Assembly (NCBI GenBank): GCA_009823395.1
Contig: CM020511.1
Span: 21,939,001-22,003,000 of the forward strand
Source of the DNA: Thamnaconus septentrionalis
Lineage: Eukaryota > Chordata > Actinopteri > Tetraodontiformes > Monacanthidae
Direction of reading: 5' to 3'
DNA length: 64,000 bases
Below the pieces are notes generated by a model. It was given only the letters and a program-made list of their open reading frames with translations. It was not told the origin of the DNA and made no database searches. Positions 1 to 39,715 of the stretch are shown here, piece by piece. Made by a program: the position numbers and the translations under genes. The first letter of the stretch is position 1. Every line of letters starts with the position of its first letter.

Positions 1-221
1 GATGATGACAAAATTACTTAATTACAAGAAAATAAATATTTTCTGCAAAAACACACACAAACGCAGAGGTTTTGTTCCGCCCCAAGGGGAAATAAAATAT
101 CCCATTAGCCTGTGACCGAGCAGGGGGCAGCTGAGCTGGCGACGAGCAATAAATCCAGGTCTGTATATTTCAGCTCTCAAAGCAATCTGTTGGCAACACG
201 GTGGGCAGCCAGGGAGTGTAA

Positions 222-244
222 GTGTGTGTGTGTGTGTGTGTGTG
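222..244. repeat. (GT)n microsatellite
   Basis: Uninterrupted GT repeat of about 11 units. Confidence 0.95.
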
Positions 245-306
245 ATGGAAGCGTAAGAGCTGCGGTTTGTCAGGCACTGGCTGGACACACACGCTCGCGC
301 ACGCAT

Positions 307-307
<1 letters not shown>

Positions 308-364
<57 letters not shown>
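308..364. repeat. (CA)n microsatellite
   Basis: Uninterrupted CA repeat of about 28 units. Confidence 0.97.
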
Positions 365-366
<2 letters not shown>

Positions 367-491
367 ACAGGTGGCAGGTGGAGGCAACACCGGGAACAGG
401 CTGTACATCAAGCACACAGCGGAGTGATGAGTCCTTGGCTGTCAGCAGCAACGCAGGAGGAGGAAATAACACCTTTAACTGCCTCCCCCAC

Positions 492-593
492 ATCCATCCA
501 TCCATCCATCCATCCATCCATCCATCCAGCCATCCATCCATCCATCCCAGTCAGCCAGTCATCCAGCCATCCAGCCAGCCAGCCAGCCAGACA
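492..593. repeat. (ATCC)n with (AGCC)n variants
   Basis: ATCC tetramers (492-547) pass into a degenerate array of CAGCC/CATCC units up to about 593. The strand complement ATGG is the tail unit of fish non-LTR elements. Confidence 0.9.
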
Positions 594-717
594 GAGACAC
601 ACTTACAACGCCGCTTGAGAGGACACTGAAAAAAAAAAACCCAATGAGATTATTCTGATAATTTTTATCAACAACCAATGTGTGTTACTAGTTTCCTGTG
701 CTGAGCGATCATAAAAC

Positions 718-905
718 TGCTCTATTCGGCACAGTATTGCTCGGTACGGGTGCGTTTCCATTGGCTTGGTTACTAGCTAGGTGCCAGCTTGGTACGGTCA
801 GGCTTGGTGATCAGGCATTTCCACAGGCGCCAACACAGTCCCAGGGGCTACGATTTTGGTACCTGCCTCGTTGGGGTTCCAAGCGTGCTGAGCAGAGACC
901 ATAAG
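718..905. mobile_element. fragment resembling a fish DNA-transposon terminus
   Basis: The stretch contains GGTGCGTTTCCATTGG and GGTACCTGCC...GGGGTTCCAAGC, which recall terminal or subterminal sequence of fish non-autonomous DNA transposons. No partner inverted repeat was found, so this is a weak call. Confidence 0.3.
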
Positions 906-1225
906 GGCGATGTAGCAACGTGTGGATTTTTACATTTTCATGTATTAAAAACTGAAAAGCTTATGAAACTGTACCATGGGCGAACGAAGAACTACAGACG
1001 CTTCTGCTCTCTGTGGCCGAAGAAAAAGCTCAAAGAGAGAGAGCTGGACGGACGGAGCGACACGCAATGGAAAGCCTTCCTGGTTTCGCAGCCGGTGGCC
1101 GTCGCCGTACAGCGAAACAGTGTCCGGAGAAATTAAAAAAAAAAAGCCAAGCGACTACCGAAGCACCAAGGACTACAACAGTCGGAGTGGAAGGAACAGA
1201 GAAAATGTTGGAGGTTTGACACTGT

Positions 1226-1937
1226 TTGAAAACATGTATGAGGACTGTAAATGTGTTTTGTAACCTCAAGCAACTTTAGTTTGAAGGCTATTTCTGCTGA
1301 ATTGTTTCAATGAACCGTTAGCCACCACTGCTAACTCTGTGCTCTGCTTGTGCGAAACTGAAGCGGCAGCGATTCTGACTCGCAAGTTTCGGAAGTTTGC
1401 TCCTTATAGCGATTTTAACGCTGCTAGCTTATTAACACCGGTTGAATAGAGCTGTTGCTGTTTTGTGCTTTGTGTGCACTTAAGTTATGCAGATATTCTT
1501 GTGTAATAACAAACGACTCTGAGACTCAAGTGATCGTTTCAGCGTCTCTGCTAGGACAGTGTTTTGATACAAGTCAACAGTATGAAACAAAATCATTCTA
1601 AGCCCTACGAAAATGTCTTGCACAAAACAAAACAAAACCACGGTCAATACAAAAAGTAAATGCTATGGTTCCGGGGACATGGGAGGCACAAAAAACGTCC
1701 AAGGACCTTCGGTTCGCCTTGCAACCGTAACTCTGCCCGGTGTTAACACACTAGCCGCATTAAAATTGCTATAAGGAGCGAAACTTAGACAGAATTACTC
1801 CCTCTTAAGTTTCGCTGCCAGTGAACACAAAGCACAAGCAGAACATGGAGTTAGCGGTGGTTGCACTTTGCAAATAGCCTTAAAACTGAAGTGGCTTGAG
1901 GTCACAATACACTCACAGTAATCACACAGGTTTCAAA
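1226..1937. mobile_element. foldback-like element: long imperfect inverted repeat
   Basis: The arm at about 1226-1446 is repeated in reverse complement at about 1738-1937, with a loop of about 290 bp. Matched blocks include TTTGAAA (outer ends), ACCTCAAGC.ACTT.AGTTT, GCTAACTC, TCTGCTTGTG and, at the inner end, CTCCTTATAGC.ATTTTAA with TTAACACCGG. No coding sequence inside. It fits a MITE or foldback transposon; the family is unknown. Confidence 0.7.
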
Positions 1938-1943
1938 TATTGC

Positions 1944-1946
<3 letters not shown>

Positions 1947-2014
<68 letters not shown>
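1947..2014. repeat. (TA)n microsatellite
   Basis: About 34 TA units starting 10 bases beyond the right arm of the inverted repeat. Confidence 0.97.
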
Positions 2015-2020
<6 letters not shown>

Positions 2021-3172
2021 TATATAAAATGCTTGATGAAGATAAAAAAAAGTTGTACTGTGCCATACTTCTGGATGTTGCTGATCAAATGCACATATAT
2101 AAATATGTTTCTATTTTGTCCGCTATGCTCCACTAACACCTTTGAACCGTTGGAACACATTAAGGTAAACGTTTCTCCTTTAGCAACACATGGTGAACGT
2201 TACCATCTCATCACTTACTGCAGAGACGCAGCAGCGAAGCCTCGACAGGCGGTGCGGCGATTATCAGAACGCCGAAACAACAGCAGGGTCTGGCGGACGT
2301 AAAGTGCCGAGGAGAGATAAAGGTTATTGCCTCGGCCTCGGTTGCCGAGCTGAACCGTTATCGAGCGAACTCACAAATCTGTCCGCCGTGTCAGCGAGTT
2401 ACGCATCTAATAACATCTCAATACGGCCGGCGTCCACCCCCGACACGCCGCCGCGTGCATTGCCAGCTAATTAGCATGACCTCGTCTGGAGGAGAATTAG
2501 CGGGGCTGGGCTTTTTCTTGATTACCAAGCATATCCGCTCCCTTCGTGTCTCCAGGTGACTGCAGAGCTCAGTGTTACAATCAACAATAAGTCACGTCCT
2601 GGTGGAGGGGGAAAAAAAAAGAAAGAAAAAAGAGAAACCTGCTGCCGCTGCAACATTAATGAGATTAATTTTGAAATGGAGGGAAGAGCAGCAACACTTC
2701 TCGGGGCCGATTCAGAGGCACTGCAACATAATTAAAAACCTTGAAAATCAATTTCCCCTGCTGACAGCAGGTGATGCTCTCGCCCCCGCTTGGCTAACGG
2801 CTTTGGAGACTCCCGAGCTACCTGATCTGATGAGCACGATAACTTTGAAATGAGTGCGGCAAAGATCAGAAACAAAAAAAACATTGGACCAATCAGATGA
2901 GTTTACTAACAGCAGAGAGCCGGCTGGTAACAGCGTGAGGTCTCTTATTGGTGGAGAGAGAGGGGCCACACTCTTCTTCTAATGGGGAAATGTTGTACAA
3001 GATGACCAAACTTGCAGCATCCACGTTGACACTGTTGACAAGCGAGCACCAACTTCCTGTTCCCGTCACTGGCTGAACACTGAAAGTAGCCCCGCCTCTT
3101 TTTCTCCTAATTGGTCCAGTTACAATCTGACTGACTGACGAACTATTCGGTTGTTTCACAAAGGAGACTGTG

Positions 3173-3765
3173 GCTGTGTCTCAATTCAGGGTCTGCATCC
3201 TTCGAAGGAAGTGTCCTCCGTCTGAAGGAAGCGTCCTCCGAAGGACCCGGCCGAGAAGGACAAACCCAAACCCGCCTCCCTGGTAACCACCCGGGACGGT
3301 CTAGCCTTCGGCGTATGTCCTGGTTGCATCACCATCAACCCCGGAAGTGACGTTTTTATAGCATCAAGCTAACCATTGGTTCGCCATCCAACGATGGCGT
3401 TGGATGTTCAAATAAGTAAAAACCCTACGTTAAAAACTGAATATTTTATGTGAAATTTCAATACTTAAATTTACACGTTGTGTCTGATACGTTGTGTCTC
3501 AGTACATGCCACTAATTTCAGCTGTCTTCCCAGGATCCCAGGATGCTTTGCAGCAGCACGCAAAGCATCATGGGATACAGAAGGACGCGAAGGATAGTAG
3601 CGGTGTATCCTTGGAATTGGCTAAAAGTAGGGCGCATTTTCGAGGGTGCATTTGGAGTGTCCTAAGGACTTTTGGGAATTGGGACAAGCCTTTGCGCAGT
3701 GCTATGACGCAACTTCCTTTCAAATGCATGCTCTGAAGGATGCAGACCCTGAATTGAGACACAGC
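3173..3765. mobile_element. MITE with terminal inverted repeats
   Basis: The left end GCTGTGTCTCAATTCAGGG continues as TCTGCATCCTTC and is matched in reverse complement at the right end (GAAGGATGCAGACCC then TGAATTGAGACACAGC). Both ends directly abut CTGTG, a possible 5-bp target duplication. About 593 bp, no transposase. Class is uncertain (PIF/Harbinger or hAT type). Confidence 0.8.
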
Positions 3766-4701
3766 CTGTGAGATCTCCCAGCTGCACACGCACAGCCACT
3801 TCCTGTTTCTCCAGGAAGTTAAATTTGTCCACACACACACACTAAGACTGGACTCCAGACTAGAGCTTTTCAAGGCGTTAGCTGCCTCAAAAGGTGACTG
3901 AAAAGATTCCTGGATGCAATAAACCAATCCAGCTAGCATGTTTTTTTGTTTTTTCCTGGATCATTTCTGATTCTTACGTCCGACAAAATTGAAATCGGCT
4001 CTACAAACATCTGGCGGCTTCAGTACAACCGCAATGAATTTCCAGGTGCTTGCAGTTCCACTTCGTCTTGTTGTGTTTGGACACAACAGGAAATTGTGCT
4101 AAAGTTTCGTGGGGGATTGAGGACATTTTGGCTCCGGACAGCTACTGTTGGATGACGTCGACTGAAAGCTAACGATGCACTTGAAGACCTTCAATGTGCA
4201 ACAGCTTCAAATGAAAATCTATCGTGGACTTTCTAGGTCAAGGCTGCGTTACTCAATGAAGTAGGGAGTCGGTTTATTATTTTTCTTTTTATATTCTTGA
4301 GCCGATTTTATTTTGGCTTCCACATTGTAAACAGTCTGTTTTGCTTGTTGTTTTTTTCCCTCCCAGTGTGCTGTTGTTGTCTCTGCATCTCCATAGAAAA
4401 CTTTTTTCTCCTCCTCCTCTCCTCTCCTCCCCCTTCCTCCGCTGTCTCCCATAAGGGCTTTTCATTTTCTTCTCCTCAGCAGATGTTTTGCAAAAGTTTT
4501 GAACGATGCACACAACTTCCCAGTCGCTATGGAAAACATGAAAATTCAACCTCTGGCTCCACGACAAGCGGTGGATTTAACGTACAAGTCTGCGAGAAAA
4601 AAATAAAAAAAATCCAAGAAGCTTCCTGTTTAACTCAGCATGTTACGCATCTTTTTCGCTCTCTCAGCAATGTTGAACACAACCCGGGTTTTTTGACTGA
4701 C

Positions 4702-33554
<28,853 letters not shown>

Positions 33555-33574
33555 TTCGGCAGGAAAAGGGGACC

Positions 33575-33589
33575 TCAGCAGGAAGTCAT
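33575..33589 (-). promoter_or_regulatory. short upstream ORF in the sema6c leader
   Basis: An upstream ATG in good context (GCCATGA) opens a four-codon frame, M-T-S-C, ending in TGA 20 bases before the sema6c start codon. If transcribed it would be a minimal uORF; reinitiation over such a short spacer is usually inefficient. Function is inferred only. Confidence 0.45.
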
Positions 33590-34469
33590 GGCCCACAGCG
33601 GGGTCCCCGCCCACCTTCAGACAGACAGACAGAGGAGGGGACAGGTCTCATTAGAAAACACTTTGGAGGGTCAGTTTTCAGCAGGACATCTTTCCTTAAA
33701 AATAAAATTCTTCTTCTTCAAAAAAAGAAAATGCATTTCTTGCATTTGACTTCAAAGCAAAACCAAATTTCTAAGTCAAATTTCATGTTAAAAGGAGGAG
33801 GAGAGGAACTCGTTCAGGGGTCGAGAAAGACCCAGACAGGGAAGTGGCCGTCGTGCGCAGACTGTTGATGGCGGACGTCTGACTCACACATTCACAACAC
33901 AACGACGACAACGACGACAACAGTGGGAGCAGCGATGGCGGCGGCGGCGGCGCTTCTATCTGCCCAGATTTAATCCACGGCCGATCAGAGGCAGTGATAA
34001 ATTGTCCCGGGGGAAGAATGTTGCTAAAAAGTTGGCAAATAATTAACAGCTGCGGCCATTTTTCACAAGACCAGAATCCAAAAACTTGCACATATATTTA
34101 TGTCTGGGCTCTATTAAGAGCTCCTTCACACCGAAGCACCGGGCTGCAGGGTTTACTTTTTTTCTTTTTCTTTTTCTGGCACAGTGCAACAAGGCGGCCG
34201 CGCGCTTTTAAAGCAGGAATGCGAAATTAAGTCAACAGAGACGCAACCCGACATCAATATTGATCCCAGCCGGGCCCCGAAGCCTCTTAAAAATGCAACG
34301 TGGGGGGGGGTGAGTCTCATTTAGCAAAGCAGGTCAAACAGTAATGCATGGAGGCGAGTGGGCGGAGTCCTGGTCCGTCGGCCAGTGTTTACTCTGTGGA
34401 TCACAGCAGCCGGCCGCTGGCAATATATGTGGACAATATACCTGATAGATGAACTTCCTGTGCCAGTAA

Positions 34470-34511
34470 CCCCCCCCCACCCCCCCCCACCCCCCACCAC
34501 CACCACCACCA
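34470..34511. repeat. C-run tract (sense-strand G-runs)
   Basis: Three runs of 6-9 C separated by single A, followed by CCA repeats; the minus strand has the matching G-runs, a strong G-quadruplex-type pattern. Confidence 0.9.
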
Positions 34512-34737
34512 CTCCTCCGCCCTCCGAGTGGAGGACGACCGTGTGAGAGGGAGAGGGAGAGAGAAAATCCACTGGGCGCAGCACAGAGAGGCGGAGCCAC
34601 AGCCGACTGCTGCTGCTGCTGGTGTAAACGTTTTAAATTAGCCATGAAACCGCCGTTGAACACGGCGCAGCGCGGCTCCGCACACCTCCCGACATGGCCG
34701 CTTCAAAAAGTCATGAGGGGGGGGGTTTGATTGGCGA

Positions 34738-34825
34738 CGAGGGGAGGAGGAGGAGGAGGAAAAAGAGAAGTAGGAGGAGGAAAAAGAGAAGGAGGAGGAG
34801 GAAAAAGAGAAGTAGGAGGAGGAGG
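34738..34825. repeat. purine-rich tandem repeat
   Basis: GGA arrays separated by AAAAAGAGAAG blocks, about three copies of a unit near 30 bp. Confidence 0.88.
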
Positions 34826-34886
34826 GCGGGCGGCCCGCAGGAACAGAGCGACGAGAGATTATGCAAGAGCCTCTGCACACTGAAAC

Positions 34887-34888
<2 letters not shown>

Positions 34889-34928
<40 letters not shown>

Positions 34929-35107
34929 GGTTCATCATGATCGTCATCATCATCATCACCTTCATCAGGTTCATCACCACCATTATGACCATCTTCATCA
35001 TCATCATCATCATTAGCATCATCACATTCATCATCATCACCAATATTCGTCATTATCGCAATCACTATCATCATCGCCACCATCATCATCATCATCATCA
35101 TCATCAC
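34889..35107. repeat. imperfect (CAT)n array
   Basis: Perfect CAT from 34889 to about 34927, then degenerate CAT/TCG/ACC triplets, then perfect CAT again to 35107. The His-, Met- and Asp-rich frames across it are repeat artefacts. Confidence 0.95.
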
Positions 35108-35797
35108 TGTGGGAACACAGCTGCTGCAGCAGTAGCAACCAAAACAAAAGTCGGAACAAAAAAGCGAACTGTGTTTCGCCGTCGCCTGTCGAACCAGTTC
35201 AGGCGGCGAGCAGCAGGTGGCGGTGGCGCCTTCGAGCGATTTTCCGTAGGAGGTTAAATCAGGGAGCTGCCAGAATCTTATTAGTTTTGCTGTGATACCA
35301 AAACAAGCGGCCCGGTGATTGACAGGTCGACGTCCTCACCTGATACGTGACTCACAGCCGCACTTGAAGAATGAAAGATTACAGCGAGCGACTCAGAGGA
35401 TCACAAACACAACCTCTTCAGACCGAGCGTGTTCAGTTTCTCTAATTACTTCAACACAATCTGACGAGTCGCTGTGATATTGGGTGGCTAATGCCGAGCG
35501 AGCGGTCGGAGGAAACATTCATTAGACGTCAAAATAAAAAAAAAAATCTAAATCAAAAAGGCAGCAAAATTCACAAAACGTGTCTTTTTTGGAATCTCGG
35601 AAAGTGATGGAACAATGCTGGATGGGAAGCAGGTTTGCCGGGAAAAAAAAGAGAGAAAAAAACTCAGAACATCGGACAGAATTCTAAAACAAAACCGAGG
35701 TGAGGTCCAATCATTGGAGTTTATCAGAATCAGAATCTAGCTAATCTAATAAGACAGCTGTCGCCTGTGCTCATCCCTCAGCGATCTGACTTTGGAC

Positions 35798-35798
<1 letters not shown>

Positions 35799-35836
<38 letters not shown>
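35799..35836. repeat. (CTG)n triplet repeat
   Basis: About twelve CTG units, non-coding. Confidence 0.95.
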
Positions 35837-36311
35837 AGCGCTCCAAATCATTTCTGCCTTTAATGAAGTGCACTCGTTAAGCCATCCGGGAGGGAGGGGC
35901 TGTTGGCAGACCTCTCTGGAAAAGAAGTGGTTTGTGTGTTTGTGTGTGTGTGTGTGTGAGAGTGAGTGTGTGTGTGTGTGCTGGGGAGGGGGCGGGGTTG
36001 AGTCTCCGCCCATCGAATATCTGACAGCCCCGCCGCTGCAGATTGACGGCATGCAAGTTGCTAAATTCCTGAGTCCTGAAGCGTTCAGAGCAAGAAATGA
36101 CTGTGAATGGTTGATGAGAGTCTTAGGCAGCGTTTGGCAAGCGAGCAGGGCGGCGGCGGCGGCGGCGGCGGTCCGCTGGGGAAGAAAAAAAAAAAAAACC
36201 CAGAAGAAGACGCACCCGATCGATACAGCGCAATTCAAAATGTTTTTGCGGGGGGAAATATTGTATCGATTTATAGCCATCACATGGCAATTTCTTCGAA
36301 AGAAATGATGA

Positions 36312-36312
<1 letters not shown>

Positions 36313-36344
<32 letters not shown>
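36313..36344. repeat. (TA)n microsatellite
   Basis: About sixteen TA units. Confidence 0.94.
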
Positions 36345-36348
<4 letters not shown>

Positions 36349-38767
36349 CATATATTTAGGTACCTGGATGATGCTTTCGATCGGCTGGGTGGGGAGAACA
36401 AACGGCAACAAGTAAAAAAAACAACAACAAAAAAAAACCCCCACAACTATTTGAAAATCAGTTCATGTTCACCAAAACAGACCGTCTTCGTCACTGAGCG
36501 AATGAGGACGACCAATTGCAGAACACACCGCAGCCAAAAGGTGGCGCCCTGGGTGCTTCACTTGCTATACTTTTGTTTTTGTTTTCTTAGGCTAGCATTT
36601 TAGCAGGACATGTTATCGTTAGCATCTTGTTTCACAGACGCTATATGAAACATTTGTTCGCCCTCTGATGAGCCTAACTTCCTTCTGGAAAACCTGTTTC
36701 AGAAAAATAAAATACAAATACTCATCACTCCTTCTAATACGGAGAAAAAAAATCAAACACCTCCCCCGGCAGCAAAGGACGTGTCGACTCTCGGGGACGT
36801 CACTGCAGACACCTGCATGCTAACGCGTTCGGCGCGATAAAATCATAATCTGTCATCACATCACATTCACATCACTGCTACATGTTGTCACGTTAGCCTT
36901 TTTCCTCGCTGATCACACAGCTTTGTGCTGTCAGAGTGGTACAAAAATACACCGACAAATATAAACGTATGTGGCAAAAACGTACAGTTCACGCAACGTA
37001 TGACGTCATGGATGTCAAGGCGCCGCTTCAACCTCGAACCACGACGACAACGATGACTCGGTGTGCGATGTCAAAACCTGCACTGGTATTAAGAAATAGC
37101 AAGAGGGTGTCGAGCTCCCGCTGCCGAAGACACAAACACCACCTCATGTTTTTTTTTTTTTTTTTTGTTTGCTAGTGTTGTTTCCCATTGTCAAAACAAC
37201 CGTGTGGGAATTTTAATGTGACAGGAGGTAAAACAGCACATGACGACGCCGGCAGTGTGCTGCGACAAACCGCCTCATTGTCGAGATGGTGTGTGTGTGT
37301 GTGGGGGGGGGGACCATCCATCCCACCGTCCTCCCGGAGGTCCCACGACACGGATCACACCGCTGATCATCTGATCGGAGGGAAAAAACACACCGCATCC
37401 TCCGAATCTTGTGACATCCAGAGCAAAGGCACAATACAGCAAACAGCAACAGCACAACTTCCTGCGGGATGTGTCCACTCCCCCTCCTCCTCCTCCTCCC
37501 CTATTGGTTAGCGAATATTGATTAGCAATATTCCTTCCACGAACAACAACGTTTTTTCCTGATTTTGTTTTTCTGTTTTTTTGTTGTTGTTGTTTTTTTT
37601 TTTGGTAATGAGCTTCCAGTTCCCATCCCTTCCTGCACCCAGAAAGTCGATTCAACTCCATTTCCTGCACCATCCGGACAAGAGGAACTATTAGTTAAAT
37701 TAGCTTTCCGATGGCTAAACACAGACACATGGTGGAAGGAAATTGGAAAGTGGGATCAAGGAGCAGCGGGCAATAACTGAAAGAACAAACACCGGCCCCG
37801 AGGAAGCAGAGGCGGGCCAGGCGGGCGGACGGACGGATGGACAGAGGCTCCCAATTGGGACAAACCTTGGAAACAACCTCAAAAAACTCAACACTGTGGT
37901 GAACTTGTTTCTGGAGACGAAGGTTCGGGAGGCGACAAATGACGATGAAGCAAAGTTCTTCTCAGACAGAGAGGTCTCAAAAAAGACACGGTTGAGATGT
38001 TTGAACTCTGGCAGCTTTCCTGAGTGTTCGGATCGTCAGTGTAGTTTTCACTGAAGCCTCACAGCTTCCCTCAAAGGGCCGAATTGTTGCTGTGAGACTA
38101 GAAATAGAACGACTTCCTGACTCACTGTGAAGTGTCTGTCAGATATTATATTTTGTTCATTCCAGATTCCCCTATCCTTCATATATATAAAAATATAAAT
38201 ACAATACCGTAGTTCTTTGCAATTGTTTTTTTTAAATTTATCAAGTCAAGAGACAAATTACAGCATCATTCAAAAATTGTTACATCCTCAAACCAACTTT
38301 CTTCAAAACTTTCACTATATTTCCTTTGTACTGCGCCGTTTTTTCTACTTCGTATTCATTTCGGGAGAAAAAACCCCGCTGAAACCTGTTGGAATCTCCG
38401 CCGTGTGAGTTGCAAAATCAACATGCATCATGGGAGATGGAGTTCGTGGCTTTAGAGCAGCTACTTTCAAACCTACAGCGTGCAGCAGGATTCAGTGAAG
38501 GGGGCAGGGCCTCGACTTTGAGGCGCAAAGGCCCTGAAGGTAACGTGACCGTGGTGTAAAAACAGGAGACATCAACACCGTCTGTTGAATGCTAACAGGC
38601 CAGACAACGGCGGGTCGGGGTAGGGGAGGTGGGAGGACAGGAAGGTTTCCCAGAGCGTCTCCAGGGAGGAAACATGTGAGGAGGAGCAGTGACGTCTTGT
38701 CTTCTGCCCAGAAGAGAAAATCGATGGTCCCTCTGGTCCTTCAGCTCCTGCATTAGCATGTCAGCCG

Positions 38768-38770
<3 letters not shown>

Positions 38771-38824
<54 letters not shown>
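38771..38824. repeat. (GT)n microsatellite
   Basis: About 27 uninterrupted GT units. Confidence 0.97.
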
Positions 38825-38827
<3 letters not shown>

Positions 38828-39071
38828 TGCCCAGAATCAGATGTGTCTGTCGGGAGGGGCAGTGACCCTCTCGGCCGTCAACGTCACTCAGTTGGTTCCC
38901 GCAGAGTTCAGACGGTTGACGGGCCACCGTCCGCCGGAGAGCCACGCCCACTGTCACCCCCTCAGCTCGGTGGCAGCCCTCAAATCCCGACCGACTCGCG
39001 ACAAGGGGAAACTGAAGCTCAGCGCGCACGGCACAAAATGAAAGTCTGAAGAAATGAATTCTGCTGCAACT

Positions 39072-39320
39072 GATCCATCCATCCATCCATCCATCCATCC
39101 AGCCATCCATCCATCCAGCCATCCATTCACCATCCATCCAGCCATCCACCATCCAGCCATCCATCCATCCATCCATCCAGCCATCCATCATCCATCCATC
39201 CATCCATCCATCCATCCATCCATCCATCCATCCATCCATCCAGCCATCCAGCCATCCAGCCATCCATCCACCATCCATCCATCCAGCCATCCATCCACCA
39301 TCCATCCATCCATCCATCCA
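39072..39320. repeat. (ATCC)n satellite-like array
   Basis: About 250 bp of ATCC tetramers with periodic CAGCC, CACC and TTCACC variants. Confidence 0.96.
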
Positions 39321-39392
39321 TTCTTCTTCTGGCTTTGTTTATCCTGACTTAAGTGTGGGGTTTCATCCTGGACATTTCTGGCCTTCTGTCAC

Positions 39393-39416
39393 AGGCAGAC
39401 AGGCAGACAGACAGGC

Positions 39417-39457
<41 letters not shown>

Positions 39458-39458
39458 G
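39393..39458. repeat. (CAGA)n microsatellite
   Basis: CAGA tetramers with early CAGG variants. Confidence 0.95.
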
Positions 39459-39633
39459 CAGCTCCTCCTGTCTGCTCTGCTCCCAGCCAGTCCCTCCTAT
39501 GCTGGCTCCAGACTCCAGACCACGGGCCCTCTGCTCTCAGACGGTGAGACGTTTCTCTGATCGATCGGCGGTGCCGCTGCAGGCATTGTCCTCCGTCGCA
39601 CAGCTCATCAAAAATAGACGAGAGAGAAGAGAA

Positions 39634-39634
<1 letters not shown>

Positions 39635-39708
<74 letters not shown>
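39635..39708. repeat. (GA)n microsatellite
   Basis: About 36 uninterrupted GA units. Confidence 0.96.

Positions 39709-39715
<7 letters not shown>

Larger units (their letters stand above)
1..4701. other. intron or 3' part of sema6c; no exon recognised
   Basis: This block should follow the PSI exon. I looked on the minus strand for the transmembrane helix, the conserved LGDCH-type segment and cytoplasmic sequence and did not find them. It holds microsatellites (222-244, 308-364, 492-547, 1947-2014), a transposon-like fragment (718-905), a long inverted repeat (1226-1937) and a MITE (3173-3765). 2440-2580 is an AT-motif-rich block; the rest shows nothing I can name. Confidence 0.6.
33615..38770. 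other. probable 5' intron of sema6c, proximal part; no gene recognised
   Basis: Contains a C-run tract (34470-34511), a GGA/AAAG repeat (34738-34825), a 220-bp imperfect CAT array (34889-35107), a CTG repeat (35799-35836), a TA repeat (36313-36344), GT runs near 35935-35980 and 37290, and poly-T near 37150. Open frames here are repeat-driven. No exon recognised. Confidence 0.6.

Noticed and set aside
33555..33614. N-terminal extension of the semaphorin upstream of 33554
   Set aside because: The frame is open but begins at GTG, not ATG, and would place charged residues before the signal peptide; the ATG at 33554 gives a normal signal sequence.
34711..35257. His-, Met- and Asp-rich open frames
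   Set aside because: Produced by the imperfect CAT triplet array; no protein-like composition.
38592..39347. Long frames rich in DGWM and IHPS
   Set aside because: Generated by ATCC and GT microsatellites.
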